Shown here one piece after another: positions 1 through 9,601 of a DNA stretch of 48,537 nucleotides. Below the pieces are notes generated by a model that made no database searches, had not been told where the DNA came from, and saw only the letters and a program-made list of their open reading frames with translations. Source of the DNA: Symbiodinium natans. Lineage: Eukaryota; Sar; Dinophyceae; Suessiales; Symbiodiniaceae. The stretch spans positions 1 to 48,537 of the forward strand of contig CAJNDS010000953.1 in NCBI GenBank assembly GCA_905221605.1. Direction: 5' to 3'. The first letter of the stretch is position 1. Each line of letters starts with the position of its first letter. A program made the translations under genes and the position numbers.

Positions 1-222
1 GGGCTGGAGGGGCTAGAGGGGCTGGAGGGGGCTGGAGGGGCTGGCGGGGGTGGAGGGGCTGGAGGGGCTGGAGGGGCTGAGGGGCTGAAGGGCTGAGGGG
101 CTGGAGGGGCTGGAGCTTGAAGGGGCCTGGAGGGGCTGAGGCCTGGGGCTGGAGGGAGGCTTGGAGGCCAGGTGGGTGGGGCTGGGTGGGCTGGACTGGC
201 TGGGGCTGGGGTTCGGGATCAC
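1..222. repeat. G-rich GGGGCTGGA minisatellite
   Basis: Imperfect tandem copies of a 9-10 base unit GGGGCTGGA with insertions of G and occasional GGGGCTGAG. The proline/serine-rich frame on the opposite strand is a product of the repeat and not a gene. The array is cut by the window edge. Confidence 0.9.
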
Positions 223-229
223 GCAGAGG

Positions 230-312
230 GTCTAATTTTTTTTGCATTGTGAAGGATGAAGGATTATTGCACGCAATGAAACACCTACAATTTCTATTTA
301 TCCTGGCCTTGA
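230..312 (+). repeat. Dispersed repeat, copy 1 (copy 2 inverted at 9203-9290)
   Basis: About 80 bases containing GTGAAGGATGAAGGATT followed by a degenerate tail CAATTTCTATTTATCCTGG. A clearly related copy lies in the opposite orientation near 9203-9290. Both translate to a VKDEG...LQFLF peptide, so a decayed coding segment of a mobile element is possible, but no larger frame is preserved. It runs straight into a TTTAGGG array. Confidence 0.55.
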
Positions 313-480
313 GGGTTTAGGGTTTAGGGTTTAGGGTTTGAGGGTTTAGGGTTTAGGGTTTAGGGTTTAGGGTTTAGGGTTTAGGGTTTAGGGTTTAGGG
401 TTTAGGGTTTAGGGTTTAGGGTTTAGGGTTAGGGTTTAGGGTTTAGGATTCAGGGTTTGGGGTTTAGGGTTTGGGGTTTA
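312..480. repeat. Telomere-like (TTTAGGG)n array
   Basis: Some twenty heptamers, nearly perfect, with late variants TTAGGG, TTCAGGG and TTTGGGG. It is interstitial, because complex sequence follows on both sides, so it is not a chromosome end. Confidence 0.97.
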
Positions 481-496
481 GGACTTAGAGGGTTTC

Positions 497-612
497 GTAT
501 GGGCCCTTAAAGGGACCCCTTATATCCCCCTTGTATACCCTACAAAGACCCAAGGGACCTTACGTCAGAGCCCTTTCAAGAAGGTAAGGGACCATATTAA
601 GGGACCGTAGAA
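497..612. mobile_element. Short dispersed repeat family A, copy 1
   Basis: Contains ACCCCTTATATCCCCCTTG and, downstream, AAGAAGGTAAGGGACCATAT. The same ordered blocks recur at 16969-17078 and, more diverged, at 30490-30592. Short length, lack of coding capacity and dispersed copies suggest a non-autonomous element; no clear terminal inverted repeat was found. Confidence 0.55.
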
Positions 613-823
613 CTACCCTTCGAGCTTAAACCTAAACCCTAAACCCTAAACGCCTTTTGCCTTTTGGGGTTTAGGCTTGAGGGTTCAGGGCTGAGGGTTG
701 CAGGGTTTAGGGTTTCGGGTTTGGGGTTCAGAGTTTAGGATTAGGATTTAGGGTTGTAGGGGGCCCTGAGCACCCCGGGTTGTAGGGTTGTAGGGGCCCT
801 AAGCTTAAACGCCCTGGCCTCAC

Positions 824-908
824 GCCGCGCCATTTCCCAGGGGGATCCTTTATGAACAGCGCTCCTTGTGTGGGCCCAGATCGCCTTAGGCCTTCTGAAG
901 TAGGGTGC
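824..908 (-). CDS. Candidate exon, unrecognised protein
   Basis: On the minus strand a strong acceptor (CATTTTTTCCAG) precedes 28 open codons (includes HKGSPWEMAR) and a GTGAGG donor. Third positions are about 60% G/C. It starts in phase 0, which fits the candidate exon at 1123-1169 that would lie just upstream. No family recognised. The alternative is chance openness, so the call rests on splice signals and phase only. Confidence 0.4.
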
Positions 909-948
909 CTGGAAAAAATGCATCTCAAAGGTTTAGGGGTTAGGGGTT

Positions 949-1080
949 TAGGGGTTTAGGGTTTAGGGTTTAGGGTTTAGGGTTTAGGGTTTAGGGTTTA
1001 GGGTTTAGGGTTTAGGGTTTAGGGTTTAGGGTTTAGGGTTTAGGGTTTAGGGTTTAGGGTTTAGGGTTTAGGGTGTAGGG
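949..1080. repeat. Telomere-like (TTTAGGG)n array
   Basis: Near-perfect heptamers preceded by a few TTTAGGGG variants. It lies between candidate exons and so is a possible intron. Confidence 0.97.
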
Positions 1081-1122
1081 TTCAGCTCACCAACATTCAC
1101 GAGGCTAAAAGCCCATACCTAC

Positions 1123-1169
1123 CGCACATCTCGCCCAAGCCTCTTGGACAAAGCCTAAGGACAAGGTCT
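1123..1169 (-). CDS. Candidate exon, unrecognised
   Basis: Minus-strand acceptor TTGAGGCAG, 47 open bases reading TLSLGFVQEAWARCA after a 2-base phase, then a GTAGGT donor. It ends in phase 0, matching the start of the candidate at 824-908. Function unknown; short exon, splice-based call. Confidence 0.4.
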
Positions 1170-1315
1170 CTGCCTCAACCCTAAACCCTCAACCCTGAAC
1201 CCCTCGACCCTAAACCCTAAACCCTGAACCCTAGCCTTAAACCCTAAACGCTAAACCCCTAAACCCTAAACCACCTACCCTCTAAGCCCCAATTCCTAAA
1301 CCCTAAAGGGGGTCC

Positions 1316-1371
1316 TAGTGCAAAGAACTGCCCTTGCGGCCATGTCGGTGTGGGGCCTAGCACGCCCGACC
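1316..1371 (-). CDS. Candidate exon, weak
   Basis: Acceptor GCCGCTTGCAG on the minus strand opens a frame reading GPTPTWPQGQFFALG with 70% G/C third positions. No GT donor is visible; a GA donor after CTAG would be needed to keep phase with 1123-1169. Dinoflagellates are known to use some GA and GC donors, but this remains weak. Confidence 0.28.
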
Positions 1372-1640
1372 GGGGCTGCAAGCGGCCCCCTCCCCCACCA
1401 ACCCAAGAAACCCCAGAATCCCCTAAACCCTAAACCCTAAACCCTAGAAGTCTTCAAGGCTTAAGCCCTAGGGTTTATTGAGGGTTTAGGGTTTTGGTCC
1501 TAGCATTTAGGTTTAGGGTTTAGAGATTTAAGGATTTAAGGATTTAAGGATTTGGGATTTAGGGTTTAGGGTTTAGGGTTTAGGGGCCTCCGTCAAAAGG
1601 CGTCACAGGCCCTCACTTCGGCGCGAGGTTGGTTCCAAAG

Positions 1641-1693
1641 CGGCCGCGGCCCGGGGCATGTAGCCATAACCGGCGCGCCGCGTGCTAGCAGAA
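1641..1693 (-). CDS. Candidate exon, weak
   Basis: Minus strand: acceptor GTTTCTGCTAG, open GC-rich stretch, GTGAGG donor. All three frames are open, so the peptide is uncertain; only the one giving GAPVMATCPGPRPLWNQP keeps phase with the next candidate. Confidence 0.28.
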
Positions 1694-1708
1694 ACGATAA
1701 CGACCAAG

Positions 1709-1834
1709 GTCCCTCTTGGTTTAGGGTTTAGGGTTTAGGGTTTAGGGTTTAGGGTTTAGGGTTTAGGGTTTAGGGTTTAGGGTTTAGGGTTTAGGGTTTA
1801 GGGTTTAGGGTTTAGGGTTTAGGGTTTAGGGTTT
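1709..1834. repeat. Telomere-like (TTTAGGG)n array
   Basis: About 18 near-perfect heptamers between two short complex islands. Confidence 0.97.
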
Positions 1835-1930
1835 AGCCTCAGTCTCCATCCCTACATCTGGAGCTGAGAGAAATACACTGGCCAACAAACCCTAAGCCCT
1901 AAACCCGCAGTCGAGGTCGAGTTGCAACAT

Positions 1931-2058
1931 GGTTTAGGGTTTAGGGTTTAGGGTTTAGGGTTTAGGGTTTAGGGTTTAGGGTTTAGGGTTTAGGGTTTAG
2001 GGTTTAGGGTTTAGGGTTTAGGGTTTAGGGTTTAGGGTTTAGGGTTTAGGGTTTAGGG
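1931..2058. repeat. Telomere-like (TTTAGGG)n array
   Basis: About 18 near-perfect heptamers. A CCCTAAA-oriented array follows at 2181-2260 after a 120-bp island, so orientation flips within 0.3 kb. Confidence 0.97.
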
Positions 2059-2134
2059 CCGGGGCACAGCCCAACACCCCTTGATTGCGGACTAGATCTT
2101 AATTCTAAGTAAGGATCCGCAGCAAAGGCATGAC

Positions 2135-2173
2135 CTTGACCACCAAAGTACCCATGGTAATGGCCGATATACC
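2135..2173 (-). CDS. Candidate exon (GISAITMGTLVVK)
   Basis: Minus-strand acceptor TTTAGATAGCAG, 13 codons in phase 0 reading GISAITMGTLVVK, then a GTCATG donor. The hydrophobic stretch could be part of a membrane helix. A second frame stays open longer through the donor, so the exact end is uncertain. Confidence 0.35.
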
Positions 2174-2588
2174 CTGCTATCTAAACCCTAAACCCTAAAC
2201 CCTAAACCCTAAACCCTAAACCCTAAACCCTAAACCCTAAACCCTAAACCCTAAACCCTCAACCGAACCCACAAGCTTTTGGAGCTGCAGAGCTTAGGGC
2301 CCTTGATCCTGTGGGAGCCGTGCTGCTCCTCCGCCGTCGCAAAAGATTCGATGGCCCCCCAGGCCCCAGGTATCCCGCCAATCTTGGAACCCTTAAACCC
2401 TGAATCCCTAAATCCCTAAACCCTAAACCCTAAACCCGAAACCCTAACCCTAGCCCTAAACCCTAACCCCTAAACCCTAAACCCTAAACCCCAAACCCTA
2501 AACCCTAAACCCTAAACCCTAATTCCTAAACCCTAAACCCTAGACCCTAGACCCTAGACCCTGAACCCTAATCTGTGAACCCCAACCC

Positions 2589-2696
2589 CATCCGCAAGCG
2601 ACCGCCAATGAGGGGACACTTGGGCCCAGGATGCCTCAACAAGGAACCTGCCAGGCCGATCTCCGTCCGAAAAAAGCAGGTGCGGCGAAGCTCTGA
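2589..2696 (-). CDS. Candidate exon, unrecognised
   Basis: Minus-strand acceptor GAGACCCTCAG opens 35 codons with about 70% G/C third positions (includes RHPGPKCPLIGGRLRMG). A GTTCCT donor after about 45 bases is the alternative end. The plus strand is also open but with poorer codon bias. Confidence 0.38.
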
Positions 2697-2917
2697 GGGT
2701 CTCTTCGGAATCTCTAGAACCCTAAACCCTAAACCCTAAACCCTGAACCCTAAACCCTAAACCCTAAATTGGACTGTTTTGGTCAGTGGGTTTAGGGTTT
2801 CAGGGTCTTGGGGTTTAGGGTCGTCTCAAAGAAAGGTAGGTTCCCTTCTAAACCCTAAACCCTCTCTACCTATGTATATTTAATCCTTAATGGGGCTGTG
2901 CTCCCGGTTTGGTCGTT

Positions 2918-3020
2918 TAGGATTTAGGATTTAGGATTTAGGATTTAGGATTTAGGATTTAGGATTTAGGATTTAGGATTTAGGATTTAGGATTTAGGAT
3001 TTAGGATTTAGGATTTAGGG
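2918..3020. repeat. (TTTAGGA)n variant array
   Basis: About 14 consecutive TTTAGGA heptamers, a homogeneous single-base variant of the telomere unit, immediately before the 31-bp satellite. Confidence 0.95.
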
Positions 3021-3030
3021 TTCAGGGGCC

Positions 3031-3945
3031 TCTCTGGGGAGGCCCGGCTTCGTAATTTAGTATTCGGGCGAGGCCCGGCTTCGTAATTTAGTATTCCGGG
3101 GAAGCCCGGCTTCGTAATTTAGTATTCCGGGGAGGCCCGGCTTCGTAATTTAGTATTCCGGGGAAGCCCGGCTTCGTAATTTAGTATTCCGGGGAGGCCC
3201 GGCTTCGTAATTTAGTATTCCGGGGAGGCCCGGCTTCGTAATTTAGTATTCCGGGGAGGCCCGGCTTCGTAATTTAGTATTCCGGGGAGGCCCGGCTTCG
3301 TAATTTAGTATTCCGGGGAGGCCCGGCTTCGTAATTTAGTATTCCGGGGAGGCCCGGCTTCGTAATTTAGTATTCCGGGGAGGCCCGGCTTCGTAATTTA
3401 GTATTCCGGGGAGGCCCGGCTTCGTAATTTAGTATTCCGGGGAGGCCCGGCTTCGTAATTTAGTATTCCGGGGAGGCCCGGCTTCGTAATTTAGTATTCC
3501 GGGGAGGCCCGGCTTCGTAATTTAGTATTCCGGGGAGGCCCGGCTTGGCCCGGCTTCGGAATTTTGTTCTCCGGGGAGGCCCGGCTTCGTAATTTAGTAT
3601 TCCCGGGAGGCCCGGCTTCGTAATTTAGTATTCCGGGGAGGCCCGGCTTCGTAATTTAGTATTCCGGGGAGGCCCGGCTTCGTAATTTAGTATTCCGGGG
3701 AAGCCCGGCTTCGTAATTTAGTATTCCGGGGAAGCCCGGCTTCGTAATTTAGTATTCCGGGGAGGCCCGGCTTCGTAATTTAGTATTCCGGGGAGGCCCG
3801 GCTTCGTAATTTAATATTCCGGCTTCGTAATTTAGTATTCCGGGGAGGCCCGGCTTCGTAATTTAGTATTCCGGTGAAGCCCGGCTTCGTAATTTAGTAT
3901 TCCGGGGAGGCCCGGCTTCGTAATTTAGTATTCCGGGGAGGCCGG
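3031..3945. repeat. 31-bp satellite, about 29 copies
   Basis: Tandem unit GGGGAGGCCCGGCTTCGTAA then TTTAGTATTCC (31 bases). Copies are nearly identical apart from A/G at one position and damaged copies near 3541-3580 and 3810-3835. The unit contains TTTAG, like the flanking heptamers. No coding capacity. Confidence 0.97.
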
Positions 3946-4960
3946 GGACTTGCTTCCTCTTGGCTGGGAGGGGCCGTTTTGGTCAAAAATCCAGAAAACG
4001 AGAGCCCACCCGGGACCGTCAATTTCAGTACTAAAAAATCGCATTTTTAATAGGGACCCGGGCCGATCCTGGGGTCCGCCTCATTTGGGGTGTTTTTGGA
4101 AGCAAACTTTCCCTCTCAAGGGGGGGTCGGAGTTTGAGGCAAGGGGGGGTCTCCAAAGACTATTTTGCCTTTAAAATTGAAAAATACCACCCCCCCTTGA
4201 CCAAAACTAGGCTGTGAAAAGGTCGCGGGGGCGGCCCTTCATCAGAACTGAGGCTTAAAAACCCTGAAAAACATTGAAAAACCTTAAAAAAACACTGAAA
4301 AACTCTGAAAAACCTTGAAAAAGCTTGAAAAACTTGCAATCCTGAGGTGAAAGCTCCGTTTTGGTGAAAAAATCCAGAAAACGAGAGCCCACCCGGGACC
4401 GTCGATTTCAGTACTAAAAAATCACATTTTAAATAGGGACCCGGGCCGATCCTGGGGGTCCCCCTCATTTGGGGTGTTTTTGGAGGCAAACTTTCCCTCT
4501 CAAGGGGGGTCGGAATTTGAGGCAAGGGGGGGGGTCTCCGAAGACTATTTTTACCCCCCCTTGACCAAAACTAGGCTGTGAAAAGGTCGCGGGGGCGGCC
4601 CTTCATCAGAACTGAGGCTTAAAAACCCTGAAAAACATTGAAAAACCTTAAAAAACATTGAAAAACTCTAACAAACCTTGAAAAAGCTTGAAAAACTTGC
4701 AATCCTGAGGTGAAGGCTCCGTTTTGGTCAAAAAACCTCGTTTTCTGCCCACCCAGAACCGTCGATTTCAATACTAAAAAATCGCATTTTTAATAGGGAC
4801 CCGGGCCGATCCTGGGGTCCCCCTCATTTGGAGTGTTTTTGGAGGCAAACTTTCCCTCTCAAGGGGGGTCGGAGTTTGAGGCAAGGGGGGGTCTCCGAAG
4901 ACTATTTTGCCTTTAAAATTGAAAAATGCCACCCCCCCCTTGACCAAAACTAGGCTCTAG
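3946..4960. repeat. Tandem repeat of a 363-384 bp unit, about 2.6 copies
   Basis: Three copies begin at about 3973, 4357 and 4720 with CCGTTTTGGTCAAAAA. Each carries CACCCGGGACCGTC, a GGGACCCGGGCCGATCCTGG block and CCCCCCTTGACCAAAACTAGG. The first two also carry a run of TGAAAAAC(C/A)TT units. The start and end are partly inverted (TTTTGGTCAA against TTGACCAAAA), as in a mobile element amplified in tandem. Open frames here look incidental. Confidence 0.9.
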
Positions 4961-5095
4961 ACGGTGCCGAATCGAGAAAGAATGTTGCGAGCTAAATGAT
5001 CAACTAAAGTAAGAAAGAAGATATGTCATTCAGATGAAGAGGGATCTGGGAGGGAGGGGTGATGCCAAACACGTAGGGTGATGACAAAAACCCTT

Positions 5096-5128
5096 AGTGA
5101 ATGCTTGGACCAGAGATGTTGAACCCTA
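5096..5128 (+). mobile_element. Dispersed repeat family C, 3' end, copy 1
   Basis: GTGAATGCTTGGACCAGAGATG followed by TTGAACCCTAAGCC. The same end occurs at 10657-10692 and, inverted, at 20780-20812. In all three the conserved sequence stops in CCCTAA or its complement at an array. Confidence 0.5.
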
Positions 5129-5270
5129 AGCCCTAAACCCTAAACCCTAAACCCTAAACCCTAAACCCTAAACCCTAAACCCTAAACCCTAAACCCTAAA
5201 CCCTAAACCCTAAACCCTAAACCCTAAACCCTAAACCCTAAACCCTAAACCCTAAACCCTAAACCCTGAA
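5125..5270. repeat. Telomere-like (CCCTAAA)n array
   Basis: About 20 perfect heptamers in CCCTAAA orientation. Confidence 0.97.
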
Positions 5271-5297
5271 CCCGTCCCCCCGATCAAATGTGCGCAC

Positions 5298-5383
5298 CGG
5301 TCTTGACGGTTCGACCGGCAACTTTGCCGAATTCATTGCATCTCGTCTCAGTTCCCGAAGATCCCTAGGTTCAAGTCTAAGTC
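5298..5383 (-). CDS. Candidate exon (charged helix-like peptide)
   Basis: Minus-strand acceptor TAGAGGCTCAG, 86 open bases (includes LRELRRDAMNSAKLPVEP), GTGCGC donor of the type also seen at other exons here. Codon bias is weak and the plus strand is also open, so strand is uncertain. Confidence 0.35.
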
Positions 5384-5396
5384 CTGAGCCTCTAGA

Positions 5397-5550
5397 GTTT
5401 AGGGTTTACGGTTTAGGGTTTAGGGTTTAGGGTTTAGGGTTTAGGGTGTAGGGTGTAGGGTGTAGGGTTTAGGGTTTAGGGTTTAGGGTTTAGGGTTTAG
5501 GGTTTAGGGTTTAGGGTTTAGGGTTTAGGGTTTAGGGTTTAGGGTTTAGG
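5397..5550. repeat. Telomere-like (TTTAGGG)n array with GTGTAGG variants
   Basis: Heptamers with three consecutive GTGTAGG variants inside, showing local spread of a variant unit. Confidence 0.96.
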
Positions 5551-6020
5551 GGTAAACCCGACTTACCCGTGTTGCTCGAATTACCCTGTTCTCCCCCTAA
5601 TTATCCTAAACCCTAAATACCCTGAACCCTACTTACCCTAAACCCGAGTTATCCTAAACCCTAAAAACCCCAAAAAAAAACACAACCCCCACCAAAAACA
5701 AGAACCAATCACACACACACACACACAATAATAATAACAATAAATAAAATAACAGTAATAATAGTAAGAACAATAATAATAATACAAGGAACAACAAATT
5801 TAAAACCCCAAAATACCCTAAAACCTCCAAAACCCTAAAACTCTAACGAGGCTAAAAACCCCTAAAACCCCTAAAAGCCCCAAACAAAACCCAAAAGAAG
5901 CCCCGAAAAACCCAAAAAAAACCGAAAACCCAAAAAATCTCTAAAACCCCTCAAACCCGAGGAAAAAAAAAATCTGCAAAACCCCTGAAAAACCCTTTAA
6001 AAAAAAAATAAACAAACCCT
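5551..6020. repeat. A-rich degenerate region with CA and AAT microsatellites
   Basis: Low-complexity DNA: CCCTAAA-like words with long A runs, (CA)9 near 5709-5727 and AATAAT tracts. Nothing coding seen. It is intron-like or decayed array sequence. Confidence 0.8.
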
Positions 6021-6349
6021 GCCTCGGGGCACAGGGGAACTCAATCTTCAAATATTGGACTGCAGGCGCTACATGGCCATGCAAGTCCAGCAGGGCTCCC
6101 GTGCTTGACATGGTTTTGCTCGTTTAGGGCTTTTTTTGACTTTTGAGGGTTTTTAGGGTTTAGGGTTTGGGATTTAGGGCTTAGGGTTTAGGGTTTAGGG
6201 TTTAGGATTTAGGGTTTAGGGTTTAGGGTTTAGGGCTTGGGACTTAGGGGTTAGGGTTTAGGGTTTGAGATTTAGGGTTTAGGGTCTAGGGTTTGCGAAA
6301 CCAGTCCCTGGTGTTGCTCAAAGGCGCAAACCGGTAACAAAACCGTTAC

Positions 6350-6388
6350 CCAAAACAGCCCCTGGAATGTGCCATGACGGTGGTGTTG
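6350..6388 (-). CDS. Candidate exon, unrecognised
   Basis: Minus-strand acceptor CTGCTTCTCCAG and donor GTAACGG bound 39 open bases in all frames. It can be phased with candidates at 6630-6709 and 5298-5383, but no homology supports the frame. Confidence 0.38.
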
Positions 6389-6629
6389 CTGGAGAAGCAG
6401 GGTGTTAGATTCGCGGTGTTCGGGGTTGAGGTTTCTTTAAAAGTTGACCCCTAAGCCCTAAACTACAGGATTTAGGGCTTTGGGCTCAGGAGTTAAAGTT
6501 CGATAGAGTCCGATAGAGCCTCTAAACCCTGAGCCGTAAGCCCCAAGCCCTAAGACCTAAACCCCAAACCCTAAACCCTAAGTCAGAAAATCCGCCTGCA
6601 CGCGAGCCCAGATTACGATCTGTCCCTGA

Positions 6630-6709
6630 CGCAGCTGATGCGAGTAGCGGAGCGACCAGAATTTCCCGCTCTAAGCCAGCCAGATCCACAGATGCACTGC
6701 AATTAGGGT
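6630..6709 (-). CDS. Candidate exon, unrecognised
   Basis: Minus-strand acceptor CTAATTGCAG opens 38 codons (includes VDLAGLEREILVAPLLASAA); a GTAATC donor would end it at about 6630. The plus strand carries an equally open frame (includes LSLTQLMRVAERPEFPALS), so the strand is unresolved. Confidence 0.35.
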
Positions 6710-6876
6710 TTAGGGTTGAGGGTTTAGGGTTTAGGGTTGAGGGTTTAAAGTTTAGGGCTTAAGAAACCCTAAAACCTAAACCCTAAACCCATAACCCTCA
6801 GCCCCAAGACCTTGAAAACTCAGAATGCCCCGTGATGGTGCGAGCCATCCTCAGCTAGTCACCGCAACAGGGGGTT

Positions 6877-7087
6877 TAGGGTTAGGGTTTAGGGTTTAGG
6901 GTTTAGGGTTTAGGGTTTAGGGTTTAGGGTTTAGGGTTTTAGGGTTTAGGGTTTAGGGTTTAGGGTTTAGGGTTTAGGGTTCAGGGTTCAGGGTGTAGGG
7001 TTTAGGGTTTAGGGTTTAGGGTTTAGGGTTTAGGGTTTAGGGTTTAGGGTTTAGGGTTTAGGGTTTAGGGTTTAGGGTTTAGGGTTT
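6877..7087. repeat. Telomere-like (TTTAGGG)n array
   Basis: About 30 heptamers with rare TTCAGGG and GTGTAGG variants. Confidence 0.97.
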
Positions 7088-7642
7088 GGAGTCTGGGATA
7101 CAGGTAGACCCGAAACCCCAAAAGTGAATAAACAGACGGAAAAACTGCAGGGTGTCAAGCCCTAGGCCCTGCAACCCTGCAAACTCGGAAGCCTAAACCC
7201 CCCTTAAACCCGAAACCCTACATCTTAAACCCTAAACCCTAAACCCTAAACCCGAAACCCGAAACCCGAAGCCCGACATCGTGACGTGGCCCTAAGTGGG
7301 GCCCTAAGCCGGCACAATGAGCTCAAGACGTGGCTGCCAGGGGGCTTCTGGCGCTCAAAAAGCGAGCGAATTCGCACTCTACCCAAGACCTGACTGAACC
7401 CACAAATTTAATAACCCTATGGAAACCTTATCCAACTGTTTAGGGTTTAGGGTTCAGGGTTTACGGTTTACAGTTTAGGGGTTAGGGCTTCGGGCTTAGG
7501 GCTTAGCGCTTAGGGCTTAGGGCTTAGGGCTTAGGGCTTAGGGTTCAGGGCTTACGGTAACACGAGCTGCTGCGCAGTAAAACCCCCTGTACCTAGGGTT
7601 GCGGGCTTGCACAAGTAAACCCCATGACCCGAAACTGCGCAC

Positions 7643-7698
7643 CTTAAAACATCAGGTTCCAAAAAACCGTCCACCAGCTTAGACAGAAGTCTCTGCAA
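7643..7698 (-). CDS. Candidate exon (LQRLLSKLVDGFLEPDVL)
   Basis: Minus-strand acceptor ATTTAGGCAG, 18 open codons reading LQRLLSKLVDGFLEPDVL, then AAG and a GTGCGC donor. The peptide looks amphipathic and helical. Phase fits the 6630-6709 candidate. No family recognised. Confidence 0.42.
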
Positions 7699-8242
7699 CT
7701 GCCTAAATCCTAAATCCTAAACCCTAAACCCTGAACCCTAAACCTATTCAGGAACGGCGCCGCAGCGGCGCGATCTGTATAGCGTGCGCACTGCACATCA
7801 GCGACAGAGCACGACATGCTTTACCACACGAAGCAAGAGAGAAGGGCTGGAAAAAGGTCGCCAAAGGCCTTCATTCGAGTTCGGGTTTAGGGGTTAGGGT
7901 TTGGGACTGAGGGTTTAGGGCTTGGGGCTTAGCAATCAAGGGTCGAGGATTTAGGGTCTGGCGGGGAAGGGAGGAGGGGGGTGGGGGGAGTAGGGGGGAG
8001 GATGGGGGGGAGGAGGGGACAGGTAAAAAAGGACCCAACCCTCGACTCGAACACCCTTGGGCAACCTCGGAAGTCACAGAAGCCTAGGAGAAAAAAATGG
8101 GCTTTGGGTCTCAGGGTGACAAGAGGGCCCTATACAGCCCTGGGCTAACTAACCCTAAACCGTACTCACCTCAAGCTGATTGCTTCAGGAGTGCCCGCAT
8201 GACAGTTCGCATAAATCGTAAACCCTAAACCCTACACCAGAC

Positions 8243-8318
8243 CTGTGATTCAATTTGGGGCAAGGGCATCAGGGTTGAGGATTTAAAGATAGATCTCGGG
8301 CCCGTTTGGCGCCATAAG
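8243..8318 (-). CDS. Candidate exon, unrecognised
   Basis: Very good minus-strand acceptor (GGGCCCTTTTCAG) and CAG/GTCTGG donor bound 76 open bases (includes IFKSSTLMPLPQIESQ). It lies just beyond the stop of the ankyrin gene, so it would belong to another transcript whose first exon is not identified. Confidence 0.38.
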
Positions 8319-8346
8319 CTGAAAAGGGCCCAGAAGAAGCTAACAA

Positions 8347-8375
8347 GGGGGGGGGGGGGGGGGGGGGGGGGGGGG
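8347..8375. repeat. Poly-G tract
   Basis: About 29 consecutive G. On the minus strand it is a C-tract just upstream of the acceptor at 8319. Confidence 0.98.
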
Positions 8376-8443
8376 TAGGGTTTAGGGAGTAGGGATTAAA
8401 GCTTAGGGATTTAGGTTTTTGTTGAGTTTTGCTTGGGTTTCCT

Positions 8444-8521
8444 TCAGAAGGTGTCCTCCTCTCCGGGGCACAGGGAGTCGAATTCCTTCTGTCGGTTGAC
8501 CTTCAGCAGGTACCTCAGATT
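8444..8521 (-). CDS. Ankyrin-repeat gene: terminal exon
   Basis: Minus-strand acceptor CGTTCCCAG, then 25 codons (includes YLLKVNRQKEFDSLCPGEED) and a TGA. Third positions are 84% G/C, the strongest bias in the window. It starts in phase 0, matching the end of the exon at 9064-9112. As the last exon it gives the gene a charged C-terminus outside the ankyrin repeats. The opposite strand also has good splice-like sites, but its codon bias is poorer. Confidence 0.7.
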   Translation of the reverse strand, partial: NLRYLLKVNRQKEFDSLCPGEEDTF

Positions 8522-8540
8522 CTGGGAACGCTATTTTCAG

Positions 8541-9000
8541 TTTAGGGTTTAGGGTTTAGGGTTTAGGGTTGTTTAGGGTTGTTTAGGGTTGTTTAGGGTT
8601 GTTTAGGGTTGTTTAGGGTTGTTTAGGGTTTTTTAGGGTTTTTTAGGGTTGTTAGGGTTTTTTAGTGTTTTTTATGGTTTTTTAGGGTTTTTTAGGGTTG
8701 TTAGGGTTTTTTAGGGTTTTTAAGGGTTTTTTAGGGTTTTTAGTGTTTTTAGGGTTTGTTAGGGTTTTTATGGCTTTTTTGAGTTTTTAAGGGTTTTTAA
8801 GGGTTGTTTAGGGTTGTTTAGGGATTTTTAGGGTTGTTTAGGGTTGTTTGGGGTTTTTTTAGGGTTTAGGGTTTAGGGTTTGGGGTTTTGGGTTTTGGGT
8901 TTTGGGTTTAGGGTTTAGGGTTTAGGGTTTAGGGTTTAGGGTTTAAGGTTTAGGGTTTAGGGTTTAGGGTTTAGGGTTTAGGGTTTAGGTTTAGGGTTGC
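8541..9000. repeat. Degenerate telomere-like array with GTTTAGGGTT units
   Basis: Begins and ends as TTTAGGG; the middle is a longer unit GTTTAGGGTT(G/T) decaying into TTTTTTAGGG. It separates the last two ankyrin-gene exons and is therefore inferred to be intron. Confidence 0.92.
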
Positions 9001-9063
9001 AGGGGTTTTGGGTTTAGGGTAGTTTAGGGTTTTCATGCGCCTTATTTGGGTTGGGCACCGCAC

Positions 9064-9112
9064 CGGGCTGGCCCCACAGTCCATGTCCTCCTGCCCCCTC
9101 AACCCCACGACT
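9064..9112 (-). CDS. Ankyrin-repeat gene: penultimate exon
   Basis: Minus-strand acceptor GGGCTCTAG, 49 bases reading VVGLRGQEDMDCGASP after a one-base phase, then a GTGCGG donor. Fifteen of sixteen third positions are G or C. The phase agrees with the exon upstream (10800-10880) and downstream (8444-8521). Confidence 0.65.
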
Positions 9113-9202
9113 CTAGAGCCCTCAGCCTTTTAAACCCTACAACCCTAAATCCCTAAAACCCTACATCCCTAAACCCTGAACCCTAATAACCTAAAACCCT
9201 AG

Positions 9203-9545
9203 TTAAAACTCCAGGACAAATAGAAATTGCAAACATTTCATTACGAGCAGCTCGTGCAAGAATCCTTCATCCTTCACAGTATATAAAAAAAACAGACTCA
9301 CGCACCCAAAAAAGACCCCAAATGAGGAAACAAGTCCAAAAGATGCCAAAAAGCTGCCAGCGCAGCCCCAACCCGGCGCCAGGCCGCCAGGAAGCCCCCC
9401 AAAGGCTCCAGAAAAGAACCCCAGAAGGCCCCACCCAGGCAGCAAGCCCCAGGAGGCCCAGCAAGACCCAGGAACATTTCAGCAAAAGCAAAACCCCCCC
9501 AAAACCCGACAAAACTCCGAACACAGACCCTATACAATTTCTATA
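9203..9545 (-). repeat. Dispersed repeat, copy 2, with P/K-rich flank
   Basis: 9203-9290 is the inverted partner of 230-312 (shared GTGAAGGATGAAGGATT...CAATTTCTATTTGTCCTGG on the minus strand). The adjoining 250 bases are purine- and C-rich with several open frames on both strands, none convincing. Probably decayed element plus intron. Confidence 0.5.
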
Positions 9546-9601
9546 AACCCTAAACCCTAAACCCTAAACACTCTCTATCCTATGAATATTTAATGGCTAA
9601 T

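Noticed and set aside
3031-3945. CRISPR array
   Set aside because: The 31-base unit repeats head-to-tail without unique spacers, and the genome is eukaryotic.
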